NCBI GenBank assembly: GCA_017449065.1
Contig: JAFSKF010000002.1
Coordinates: forward strand, 1 to 64,000
Reading direction: 5' to 3'
Source of the DNA: Bacteroidales bacterium
GTDB lineage: Bacteria > Bacteroidota > Bacteroidia > Bacteroidales > UBA3663
DNA length: 64,000 nt
Part shown: piece by piece, positions 1-9,300 of the stretch
Layout: each line of letters begins with the position of its first letter
How positions within the stretch are numbered: the first letter of the stretch is position 1
Notes under the pieces: generated by a model
What the model saw: the letters and a program-made list of their open reading frames with translations, nothing else
Databases searched by the model: none
Told to the model about the DNA's origin: nothing
Program-made: the position numbers and the translations under genes

Positions 1-4
1 AAAG

Positions 5-50
5 TTGTTCGTAAAAGTTCGAATTTGATTTTGCGAACTTTTACGAACAA
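5..50 (-). terminator. Inverted repeat, likely terminator of the TPR regulator gene
   Basis: A perfect 17-bp inverted repeat (arms 5-21 and 34-50) with a 12-base AT-rich loop lies 41 bases past the stop of the minus-strand TPR gene. The tract after the stem on the minus strand is only CTTT, so it may stop transcription by its strong stem alone. It could instead be a protein-binding palindrome for whatever lies left of the window. Confidence 0.5.
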
Positions 51-90
51 AGATATGTAGTGAAAAATATGGAAAAATTATCCGAAAAAT

Positions 91-1620
91 CTATAAACTG
101 TTGATGAAATCTAACCAGTCGGAGGAATGACCGTCGTTGCCAAAATGGCGTTTGAATAGCCTCACGTTGATGGTTGATATGGAATTTTTTGCTTTGCAGG
201 TCAAGGAGGAAATCTCTTTGTTGGAGAAGTCGAGTTTCTGGAGCTGGCAAATGTGCCATTCCAAATCGTTCAATTTGTTTTTCGAGAAAAGTTTCCGTTC
301 GAAGGAGGGAAACATCTCTTCAAAAAGCTGATTCAGATCGTTCCAATCGGCATCGGATGGAATTGTTTCATCGAAAGCTAACTGTTTTAGTCGAACCACG
401 ATGGCAGATTGCTTCATGCCTCGGATGATATTCTTTCGGTTTTCATCTTGTAAGGTTAACACTTTCCGTTGCTGATTCCTGTAGAAGACGAAGAAAAGGA
501 TGCCTGCCGATAGAACAAAGCACAGAATGAGAACAACCAATGTCAGCATCTGAACCTGTTGCTCGAAGAAGCCGATGCGTTTCTCTGCAAAATCACGCTG
601 CCCTTTCGAAAACGAATGATTCAGTCGTTTCGCATATTTGATGTCCAACCTGTCGTGGTATTGGATGTGATGCTCTAATGCCCTTTCGTAATCGCCTAAA
701 TATTTGTACATATAGGCAGCATCTTTCAAACGAGTATAATTCGTTTTGAAATCAGGAAATACTTCTTTTGTCAGCTTGTGATAATATAACGCGCTGTCGC
801 GATTCTGAAAGTATCCGTAGCAAACAGACAGGAGCGAATAAGCCTGACCCAGAAAATTGGGAACCTGATATGGAAGTGCTTGCCGCAGATGAACCAAAGC
901 CGAATCGAAATGGCCTGATTCAATTTCTGCTTCACCCAGAAAGGTGTAGTTCTTTGCCAGGCAGAAAGTGTCATTCTGTTGTATGGACAACGGCAAACAT
1001 TCTTTGAATAACGCCAGGCTTGCTTCGTTATCATGCTCATCAAGCAATGCAATAGCGTAGTTTATTTTGCCATCGAGGATGTAGCCGGAATCGCCACTCT
1101 TCTGATATTCTTCTAATGATTTCTGAGCATATAGGGGAAAATCTGCGTCGTTGATATGATTGCAAAGGAGAGACATCTGACAGTACAATTGCCCAAGCAG
1201 AAAGTGTTCTCCACTTTGAGCGCAGACGGCTTCGGCTTCTTTGAATTTGAGCAAAGCTTCGTCGTAATTCCCGGCGATGTTTAGAATCATGCCATGCAGA
1301 AACATGCACAACAATCGGTCGTGCTGGGAGCCATGCTTCACGAAATATCGTTCGGCAATGCTGATGAGCGAGTCGTTTGTGCCCTCTTGCATTTGCCGAT
1401 ATTTGCAGTAGGTGTCGAGCAGGATGTAACGCGCCTGTGGCTCTCCTTGGGAAAGGGCTTCGGGTTCTGCCTGTTGCAGGGAATCGAGGCGAAGCTGGGC
1501 AGCCGCAGGATCGGTCAGGATTACAGGTTCGATGCTGTCGAGCGTGTCAAGAATCCTGCGGTTGCCGGTGCAACAGCAGAGTAAGAGTAAACAAAGGGAT
1601 AGGGAGAGGTATCTCATCAT
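91..1620 (-). CDS. TPR-repeat membrane lipoprotein with C-terminal HTH-like domain
   Basis: 509 residues. The N-terminus is a lipoprotein-type signal with a Leu/Cys-rich core (lipobox cysteine around 15-17). TPR-like helix pairs fill about residues 30-345, a single membrane segment lies at about 357-380, then a basic/coiled stretch and a C-terminal segment (about 448-490) resembling a LuxR/GerE-like helix-turn-helix. This layout (periplasmic TPR, membrane helix, cytoplasmic DNA-binding-like end) is common for uncharacterised Bacteroidetes regulators. Its start lies 1 base after the stop of the upstream HAD gene, so the two are very likely co-transcribed. The ligand and target genes cannot be told; regulation of the neighbouring secreted-protein genes is only inference. 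Confidence 0.7.
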   Translation of the reverse strand: MMRYLSLSLCLLLLCCCTGNRRILDTLDSIEPVILTDPAAAQLRLDSLQQAEPEALSQGEPQARYILLDTYCKYRQMQEGTNDSLISIAERYFVKHGSQHDRLLCMFLHGMILNIAGNYDEALLKFKEAEAVCAQSGEHFLLGQLYCQMSLLCNHINDADFPLYAQKSLEEYQKSGDSGYILDGKINYAIALLDEHDNEASLALFKECLPLSIQQNDTFCLAKNYTFLGEAEIESGHFDSALVHLRQALPYQVPNFLGQAYSLLSVCYGYFQNRDSALYYHKLTKEVFPDFKTNYTRLKDAAYMYKYLGDYERALEHHIQYHDRLDIKYAKRLNHSFSKGQRDFAEKRIGFFEQQVQMLTLVVLILCFVLSAGILFFVFYRNQQRKVLTLQDENRKNIIRGMKQSAIVVRLKQLAFDETIPSDADWNDLNQLFEEMFPSFERKLFSKNKLNDLEWHICQLQKLDFSNKEISSLTCKAKNSISTINVRLFKRHFGNDGHSSDWLDFINSL

Positions 1621-1621
1621 G

Positions 1622-2263
1622 TCATGCTAATATCCGGAGTATCGATTGGTAGGTGATGCCTTCGAAACTGTCGAGGACATAGTTGCAATGGGTTTGAATG
1701 GCTTCCCGAGGATTGGTGGTTGCCATTCCGATGGTGAAAATGCCGGAGGACATGCCGGCTTGAAGACCGGTCAGGGCATCTTCGAAAACGACGCATTCGT
1801 CGATGGAGCAATCGAAGACTTTCGCCCCTAACAGATAGCAGTCGGGATGGGGCTTCGAAGCCGAGAAATCTTCGGCCGTAAGCACTCGGTCGAACAGGCT
1901 GTTAAATTCGGGAATGGCTTTTTCGACGCTCCGCATCTTGGCATGATTGGAACTGGTGACAACCGCGCACTTCACTTGGTGCAGCTTCAGGTCGCGCAGG
2001 AAAGAGAGGGCTCCCGGATAGAACGTATAGTTCATTTGTGCCTCGAAGGCATCGAGTTTGCCGACCACCTCTTGCTGAATGGCAGGATCGGGAAAATAAG
2101 TGGATAGGATTTGCACCAACGTGGTGCCCTTGATGCGTTGGGCAAAATCGGGCATTTCGGGATGATAGGTCCTCCCGATTTCGCCCCAAAGAATGGAATA
2201 CTGGCCCTCGGTATCGAAGAGCGTGCCGTCGAGATCGAACAATGCGGCTTTGAATTTCCTCAT
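1622..2263 (-). CDS. HAD superfamily hydrolase, beta-phosphoglucomutase-like
   Basis: 213 residues, normal for the family. HAD motif I is DLDGT with nucleophile Asp10 and acid/base Asp12, motif II is the Thr/Ser run near 103-105, motif III is Lys137 in SKPHPD, and motif IV is Glu161-Asp162. A helical cap between about 17 and 85 marks subclass I (phosphatase/phosphomutase). These enzymes dephosphorylate small metabolites such as sugar phosphates in the cytoplasm; the substrate cannot be read from sequence. It starts 35 bases after the large secreted-protein gene on the same strand and abuts the TPR gene, so it is probably in the same transcript. A role with sugars released by the neighbouring secreted proteins is inference. 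Confidence 0.85.
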   Translation of the reverse strand: MRKFKAALFDLDGTLFDTEGQYSILWGEIGRTYHPEMPDFAQRIKGTTLVQILSTYFPDPAIQQEVVGKLDAFEAQMNYTFYPGALSFLRDLKLHQVKCAVVTSSNHAKMRSVEKAIPEFNSLFDRVLTAEDFSASKPHPDCYLLGAKVFDCSIDECVVFEDALTGLQAGMSSGIFTIGMATTNPREAIQTHCNYVLDSFEGITYQSILRILA

Positions 2264-2298
2264 TATTATATATAAGGGATTATCGGAAAAATGAATGA

Positions 2299-5200
2299 CT
2301 ATTTCGAGGTGTGCAGAAAGGATTTCCTGCCGTTCACAATATAGATGCCCGTTTGCAGACGGTCGGTGGAACTGACGGTTGTGCCGTCCAGCCGGCTGAT
2401 GAGGTTGGAAAACTTTCGGGTAACGGGAATCTGCAAACCCGTCTCATCGGCACCCAGATAAACGAGCCTGAAATGGGTGAAGATGGTCCAGTCGTTCGTA
2501 ATCGTAGATTCCTTTTTGATGCCGATTGTGAGTTTGCCGTCGCTGCCGACCGACACTTCCAAAGAGTTTTCATACAGGCCTTCGCCGAAGTATTGGGAGG
2601 CTTGTTCCATATTGTCGGGAATATAGCCCAGGCTGGTGCTGGCGCCCAACTTTCCCAACTGACCGGCTCCCTCGAAGATGCTCACGAGTGGGGTGCTGAA
2701 ATGCTGCGTTTCGGTGTCGGCATACAGCAAAGCATTCCGTTTCTCGGTGCCAGCCTTGTTGGCGCTGGCTGCATTGGCATAGCTGCCGGCCCGGTAGAAC
2801 CCCTGACAGGAAAGCAGGTACTTGCCTGCCGGCAAACCGGAAATGTTTTGCCGGATATTCAGATTCGCATTGAACCGTTCTGCTTCGTTGTAGTTGGTTG
2901 TGATGGAGCCTTGAACGGATTCCGTCCAACCGAAAGAACTGTTGCCCTCAAACTTCGGATTGACAATCCAGCCGGTGTAATCTTTCTGCTCAATGACGGG
3001 AAGTTCGGAAAACTCCACCTCAATTCCGTTCTCCGCATTCCGGAAGATTCTAACCACCCGATTTGCCGGGATTGTGATGTCGGAACGCTTAGCGGGAGCA
3101 TCGGAGCCTGGAAGAGAAATGACCACCTGAATGGTAGCTTCCGAGCTGGAGGTCCAGACAAAAGCCGAACTGTCGGATTCCTGTTGGGCGGTGATGCCTG
3201 TTCCGCGGATGCCGATGCTGAGCGGTTGGGCAAACGAATGATTCTGCAAAGCCGTCAGTCGGACAGAGGAACGGTTGTCGTCGATGGCAGTTACTTCTTT
3301 CAGCACCGGAGCATATCCCTGCCATTGTAATCCGCTGAGGGTTATGGTGTCTGCATTCCCCTGGAAATGGCTGATCAGGAGATAGGCGCAGTTCCTGTCG
3401 GGCGCAATGAGTCCGTTCCAGCCGGCAGGCAACAGGTTGAGCAGCGAAGTGGCACAACGGGACATCGAGTCGGTTCGGGCAGCATCGATCCGGCTGTAAT
3501 AGATCAAACCTCTGGCATCCACTTGCTCGCCCTTTTGCACCTTGCGGCTCTGCGACGAGTACATCGGATAGAGTTTTGACGTATAGATACTGTTGTTGGC
3601 ACTCCGGTCGCCGAAAGCCACTTTCTTGCCGTTCTTGCCGACGATGCCCAGTTCGTTGTCGATATTCACCCAGTCGGAGGTGAAGCTGATGAGCGAACTG
3701 CCGTCGCTCTGCCGATGCGTGATAGAGTCGCCGTCGGAGAAATAAAGCGTTCTCTTCAGTTTTGTCAGTTCGTCGGTGCTGATGGCCAGTAAGCCGCCTT
3801 TCTCGGCAGTAATGGTCACATCGGCATTGGCTGTCACATAGTCGAGATAGAGGATGGCATTCTGAGGCGTGCTGTAGAGGGCGAAACGATTGTTGAGCGA
3901 AGCATCGTTGGTGTTCAGTTCGCCGTTCATCACGTAACTGTTACCGTCCAGTTGGTAGATGCCGTTCACCACCGGAGTCGCGTTGGTTCCTTTGCCGGAA
4001 ACCTCATACCAGCCTGTGATGTTGCCCGTATTGTTGGCGCGATAAGGCACGATAATCTTGTTCTTGTCGGCGCAGTCGGGAGCGAAGTAACCCGTGTAGC
4101 TTTTCAAGCCCTCCGACCATGAGAACGTGGTGAAGCGATCGGGCGTATAAGCACGGACGATGTTCTGGCAAGGGAAGATCTTGGCAGCGCTGTGGGCATT
4201 GCGGAAATCGTCCCAGCGGGCGGGGGTGAGCTGAGCCGTAGGGTTCTGCAGGTGCATCAGGTAGGTCATCATCACGCGATGGGCTTCCACACCCATTCTT
4301 CGTGCCGAAACATCCGGGCGTAGGAGCCAGCTGCCGTCGTCGGTGGTAGTTTGCCGGGCTTTGATCTGTTTGTAGGCCAGGTTCTCGAGAAGGAGGACAT
4401 TCGGGTCCTGCAAGAACGTAGCCATCGTAGAGTAGGAGGTGATCTGATCGTACAGGAACAGGCTCCAGTCGTTGCCGTTCGGCATCGCCAGTTCTCCGTC
4501 GGCAAGTGCCAGCCAGTTCAGCACTTCGTCCATCACCGCCTGATTATTGTGCATCAGGGCGTTCGACTGCCATTTCGGTGCATCTCCTTGGAACAGACGC
4601 AACGCCAACGCGGCTTCGCCCAGTTCCTGCATCACCACATTCTGATAGCTGGTGTGGAACAGATTGTGGTTCTGCAACGTGTAGTCGCTATACAAGTTGT
4701 TGCCGGCATACAAGTCGGCGACAGTTTTTGCATTATATGATTCATCGATGACTTGCTGGTTCGATGCATCGCTGAAATGACTGTAGGAATTGATGGCGAA
4801 AGCCCGCATCCTCTCAAACCACTGGTCGGCTAAGGCATCGTCGGGGAAAAGTCCCAGGGTGGCAGCCAAGACATCGGCTTCCCATCCGTTCTCTTCCGAT
4901 TTTGTGTCGCCGGCATAGCCTGTAGGAATGGTTCTGTTCAGTTCGTAGTTGCATTCGGCTTTCAGCAAATTGTAGATGTAGCCTTTCTGGGCATCCGAAA
5001 GCTTGTCCCACTGGAAATAGGCGCTGTAGGCCACAGACATTGCCCATAGGCTGGATTCCCACACGTGATCGCTGCCCGAAACGCTGCCCCAATAGTTGTT
5101 GCCCGAACAAACTTTCAGCTTGTTGGCCTTGTGGGTGGAATAGGCAAACACCAGCGTCTTCATGGCATAGTCGGCCAATACATCGTAGGTGACACCCGAA

Positions 5201-6120
5201 GGCAATTCGATGCCCTGAGGCTGTGCATATTTGACCAGGAAGGCACAGATCATCGAGAGGTCGGCATTGGTTCTGACTCCCGCCTCGTTGTTTGCCATCG
5301 TGCTTTCGCCCTTGAAGCAGCCGCATTGCTCGCCGATGCTGTTGGGAGCCACGCAAGCCTGATAGTCGTTGACCAGATAGGTGGAGAACTTGGCAAGCAT
5401 TTGCAGCAGGTCGTTCATCATCTCCGCTTCGGGCACAAACTGATTGTCGATCTTGCCTTCGGTCGGGCTATCTACTTCCGTTTCCGTCGGATCGGCAACA
5501 ACCACTTCCGATGAGACGTCGTACAGTTTGAAATTATCGAGCAGAATACTGCCGCCGGAGCCGCTTCCCCATGTAATGTCGATACCCACGGAAACCGTAG
5601 CTTCTGCATCGAGCTTGAAATCGATAGCCGCAGTGGTCCACTGTGAAGGCATTGTGCTCTGGAAAGAAAGCGCGGTGTTTTCGGTTCCGGCACACAGAGA
5701 GACGGAATGGCTGGAAGCCGTGATACATTTATGATCGACAGTCAGCCGATATTTGCCTGCCGGCAGTTGGATGTTTTGCTTCAGCGACGCATTGCCTGCT
5801 GTCCAGGCGTTGCGGATGTAGTACATCTGGCTGCCGTCGGAAGGTTTGCCGGGAGTGCCGAAGTTATTGTCGGTAGCGGTAGCCGATGCAGTCATGATAT
5901 CCGACACACCATAGGAGCCGGTAAGCGACCAACCCGTCAGCTGCGTGATTTTGTATGCACCGCGCGTATCATCGAAAGACAGTTTCGAGATATCGTCCGA
6001 TTCAAAACTCGGGTTCTGCAAATAGGAGCCTGTAATATCTGTTTGCGCCAGTAATACTACCGGCGCAAACAAAAGAGTGAATAAGCAGGCTGAATATTTC
6101 GGCTTCAACTTATCAGTCAT
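2299..6120 (-). CDS. Large secreted protein, putative alpha/alpha-toroid polysaccharide lyase-like enzyme with carbohydrate-binding-like domains
   Basis: 1273 residues from the ATG at 6120. The frame stays open to 6171, but that earlier start would overlap the small gene at 6134-6292, while the ATG at 6120 begins a clean signal peptide (MTDKLKPKYS... ending VVLLAQ). Residues of about 35-190 and 1055-1220 look like beta-sandwich carbohydrate-binding modules (NPSFE and NPKFEGN openings followed by a jelly-roll pattern). The centre is a helical region of about 500 residues followed by a beta-rich region with DWVNIDNELGIV, the arrangement seen in polysaccharide lyases with an alpha/alpha toroid plus beta-sandwich. 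The C-terminal end (GIYIVNGRKS) resembles a short type IX secretion tail. I cannot assign a lyase family or substrate; the enzyme call rests on architecture only. Confidence 0.5.
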   Translation of the reverse strand: MTDKLKPKYSACLFTLLFAPVVLLAQTDITGSYLQNPSFESDDISKLSFDDTRGAYKITQLTGWSLTGSYGVSDIMTASATATDNNFGTPGKPSDGSQMYYIRNAWTAGNASLKQNIQLPAGKYRLTVDHKCITASSHSVSLCAGTENTALSFQSTMPSQWTTAAIDFKLDAEATVSVGIDITWGSGSGGSILLDNFKLYDVSSEVVVADPTETEVDSPTEGKIDNQFVPEAEMMNDLLQMLAKFSTYLVNDYQACVAPNSIGEQCGCFKGESTMANNEAGVRTNADLSMICAFLVKYAQPQGIELPSGVTYDVLADYAMKTLVFAYSTHKANKLKVCSGNNYWGSVSGSDHVWESSLWAMSVAYSAYFQWDKLSDAQKGYIYNLLKAECNYELNRTIPTGYAGDTKSEENGWEADVLAATLGLFPDDALADQWFERMRAFAINSYSHFSDASNQQVIDESYNAKTVADLYAGNNLYSDYTLQNHNLFHTSYQNVVMQELGEAALALRLFQGDAPKWQSNALMHNNQAVMDEVLNWLALADGELAMPNGNDWSLFLYDQITSYSTMATFLQDPNVLLLENLAYKQIKARQTTTDDGSWLLRPDVSARRMGVEAHRVMMTYLMHLQNPTAQLTPARWDDFRNAHSAAKIFPCQNIVRAYTPDRFTTFSWSEGLKSYTGYFAPDCADKNKIIVPYRANNTGNITGWYEVSGKGTNATPVVNGIYQLDGNSYVMNGELNTNDASLNNRFALYSTPQNAILYLDYVTANADVTITAEKGGLLAISTDELTKLKRTLYFSDGDSITHRQSDGSSLISFTSDWVNIDNELGIVGKNGKKVAFGDRSANNSIYTSKLYPMYSSQSRKVQKGEQVDARGLIYYSRIDAARTDSMSRCATSLLNLLPAGWNGLIAPDRNCAYLLISHFQGNADTITLSGLQWQGYAPVLKEVTAIDDNRSSVRLTALQNHSFAQPLSIGIRGTGITAQQESDSSAFVWTSSSEATIQVVISLPGSDAPAKRSDITIPANRVVRIFRNAENGIEVEFSELPVIEQKDYTGWIVNPKFEGNSSFGWTESVQGSITTNYNEAERFNANLNIRQNISGLPAGKYLLSCQGFYRAGSYANAASANKAGTEKRNALLYADTETQHFSTPLVSIFEGAGQLGKLGASTSLGYIPDNMEQASQYFGEGLYENSLEVSVGSDGKLTIGIKKESTITNDWTIFTHFRLVYLGADETGLQIPVTRKFSNLISRLDGTTVSSTDRLQTGIYIVNGRKSFLHTSK

Positions 6121-6133
6121 AAAAGTAAAAAAA

Positions 6134-6292
6134 TTAGTTCCAGAAACCGCTTGATTGAGGTTCGCTTTCATCGAAGAACGATGAAGTATTCACTTTCTTA
6201 ACGCGTGAAACATTGGCAGGACTTCCTTCCATGATGTTCACCGGTCCCATACCATAGGGCTTCAGGGCTGGTTTGATATAGTTCTTTTTCAT
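6134..6292 (-). CDS. Small 52-residue peptide gene of the MKKNYIKP type
   Basis: An ATG at 6292 opens a 52-codon frame ending in TAA at 6134. The product starts MKKNYIKPALKPYGM and ends SGFWN; it has a basic head, an acidic serine-rich tail, no cysteine and no membrane helix. It lies 35 bases after the 1472-residue protein gene and 13 bases before the next secreted-protein gene, so it is probably in the same operon. Short frames starting MKK-Y-I-K/N-P recur in Bacteroidales genomes, often near secreted-protein operons; their role is unknown to me. An A-rich leader (ATTTTTACCAAAAT-like on the minus strand) fits Bacteroidetes translation starts. Confidence 0.6.
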   Translation of the reverse strand: MKKNYIKPALKPYGMGPVNIMEGSPANVSRVKKVNTSSFFDESEPQSSGFWN

Positions 6293-6327
6293 AATTGAAA
6301 GTTTTATTTTGGTAAAAATATTTTTGT

Positions 6328-9300
6328 TTATTCATCAAGATCGACGTTCACTTCGCCTTCAATCTTTCCGCTGCCGAAACAGCCGGCATAGACTTCCTGC
6401 ATAGCCTCTTCGTTGCCGTCGCCTTTCTGTTTGAGATAGTTTTGGGAAGCATACTTTTCATCCATGTCCATTTCCAGATTCACGAACTGGCTGCGTACTT
6501 CCAAATCGATCTTCGGTTTCTCGCCGATACCGTCCCAAAGAATGCCGCCTTCATGAACGAGTGTTTGTCCGTCGTGCTGATAAGAAACCTTGGCACGGTC
6601 GGAACCGCCCACAATCTTATTGAAGATATTCAACGTCTTGGGGAAGGTTATCTGCAGTGTGCCGTGTGCAGCAATCGATCCTCGGGCTCCACCCAGGAAG
6701 AACGAACCGATGTGGCAATTGTCGTAGTTGCTGTGCAACCTGAAGTTTTGCGGCAAGCCGTGCATCACGACAGCATCCATCAGATAGTCGAGAATGTTCC
6801 GGTCGTTCTGATCGGTTTGGGCAATATCGAAAATCTGGTTGTATTTCAAGATGTTTGTGATGTACTCCGGATCGATCAGTTTTTGTCCGTTGCTGCCGAG
6901 ATATACATTGTTAATAACCGAGTAGTCGCCCAAATCGACATAGATCTTTCCTTCGAAGTTCTTCTCGTTGATTACTTTCGCGCAATTGCCGCCGGCAAAG
7001 AGGGCTCCCGACACGTATGCCATCCGACGTTTGCCGGTCTTTTCATCCTGTCCGCCTGCAATTTCGAGGTAGGTCTTAGCTGCATTTGGACGAGCCTTCT
7101 CGATCACCTGTATCTTTTCGAAGTCGTTCACCTCTTCTCCGGTTCCAGGAACGAGGCAGACAAACTGTTGCAGTTGCTGGTCGAAGACGGCATCCACCTT
7201 ATTGACATCATCGGTATATTTGTAAACATATTCGCCGTTACCGGCTCCATAGACTTCACCGATCTTTCCGCCTTCAATCTGGATGCGAGTGCCGCTTAGC
7301 ACCTGACCGGAAATATCGTTACCTCCGAACACGCGTCCGTAGGTGCCGTCCACGATGTGAATGGTTGTGCCATATTCATTGCCTTTCAAGGCGACTGGCT
7401 CTCGGTGGTACAAACTGTCTGCATCCATCCAGATGTGGTGAGCGTGAACGTTGCCGATACGGCAGCCGCCATACACATTGTCGATGTCCAGTTTCGGACT
7501 GTCGAGTTTCAGCTGCAAGCCGAGGTTCGGCGTATTGTCGTTCTTGTTCTCTTCGCTGGCATAGTAAAGCACATCGCCTTTGTTGCAGCCGCCATACAGA
7601 TTATGAATCTTGGCTTGTCCGAGCAGCCAGGTAGGCTGAATGATGAGCGGCGTCTGATTGTTGCCGCCAAAAATGCAGAATACATTATAGAGTGCCGTAA
7701 CCTTATCGTCGGTGACCAGATTGCCGCCGTCGTTTTTCAGCAGTTCGCTCATGTACTTTCCTCGTTCGTAACATTCTTCGGAAAGTGCTTTCGAGAACTG
7801 AGCGCGGGCATTGATGTTCTCTTCGTTGTAATCGACTTTAATCACGGAACTCTTGGTGACATGACTGTTGTTGCAGCCGGCATACAGATACCAGACCGTT
7901 CCGCCTCTCACTTCCACATAGGTCGAATCGACATCCGGTAAAGGCAATCCTGCCAGGTGAATGGTCTTGCCGTCACGAGTCGGAATCTCTCCGCTTTCGT
8001 AAGTGGCCCTGTTGACGCTGTGTGTGCCGTAGTTGCCATTGCTTCCACCGAACACTTCGGTAATGAGCGGGAAGCCCAGATACTGGCCGTTCGATTTCTT
8101 TTGTTCGCGAATCAGTACGTAGGTGCTGCTGCGCACAGGCTCATTGCCTTCCACCATAGCAGGAATTTGGTTGGCACCCAGCGTTCCGCTCAGGTCGTTA
8201 CCGCCATACACGCTTCGGATGATGGTATGGAAATGATTCTCGCCACGGTCGTTGATATCTACGAAGCTGGCACCTTCCACATTGCCAATGCGAGATCCGC
8301 CAAATACTTTGTCGATCTGTCCGCTCCAAACGCGGACGTGTGTGCCGTTTTCGTGAGGTTCCTCCACATCGGGCAGCAACTTGCTGTGACGCACCACGCT
8401 TCCTTCACGTCCGCCGCCGTACAAACTGCCCCAAATGCAATTGTTCACAGCGTCCATCGGCGTAGCAATCGGGCTTTGGAAGTCGCAATAGATATTGCTT
8501 CGACCGACCACATTACCCTGCATGCCTCCGGCAAAGGCGTGCAAAACGTTCGGCACGCACTTCTGTCCGTTGAAAACACCGCCTTTCAGGTTTACGTAGG
8601 TGTTGCCGATGGCTTCGGTTTCGATACCCTTGCCGCCGCCATAGATCTGGCCGCCGTCGCTGATCCACTCTTGGGTCAATGCACTCATCGGCAGGCTTTC
8701 CGAACCGCGATAACCGCCCAGCAGATCGGTGTGCAGATTCACAACCGATACACCCACCGAAACACCTCGGTCAAGACAGCCGCCATAAATCTTGGCGCCT
8801 TTGTGCCAGGCTCTTCCTGTCGCATCTTTGCCGGCTTCCATTTTTGCAAACTGGCAGAAGATATTCAGCTGGGTGCGCTGTTCGTGAATCGCCGATTCTA
8901 CATTCCGATAGGGTTTCATGCCACCCACCAGACGGCGGACCGTTCCTTTGTCAGGACCTTCGGTTTCCGTGTATTCGATGATAGAATTATTGCATCCGCC
9001 TACAATCTGGTTCTCGATCAGGACACCCGTAGGAAGCGTATATTGCAACAGGCTGTCGGCTGTCATGGAACCGCGATTGCCGCCTCCGACGAACGAGCCG
9101 ATGATGACGTCTTCCGAATCCATTTCGCCCGGGGTCTCGAACGTTACCTTGTCGTTCCAGCGGTCGTCGATGTTATATTTGTTATGGAACTTTCCGTCTT
9201 TATTGAAAGTCAGCGTCGGAATACAACTTACATCGATGCCGTGACAGAATGTTTCGAAGTCTTTCTGATTCTCGAATCCCTTGATCCAAGACTGTCCGTC

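Noticed and set aside
2311..3330. 339-codon plus-strand frame opposite the secreted protein
   Set aside because: Antisense shadow without domain or start signal.
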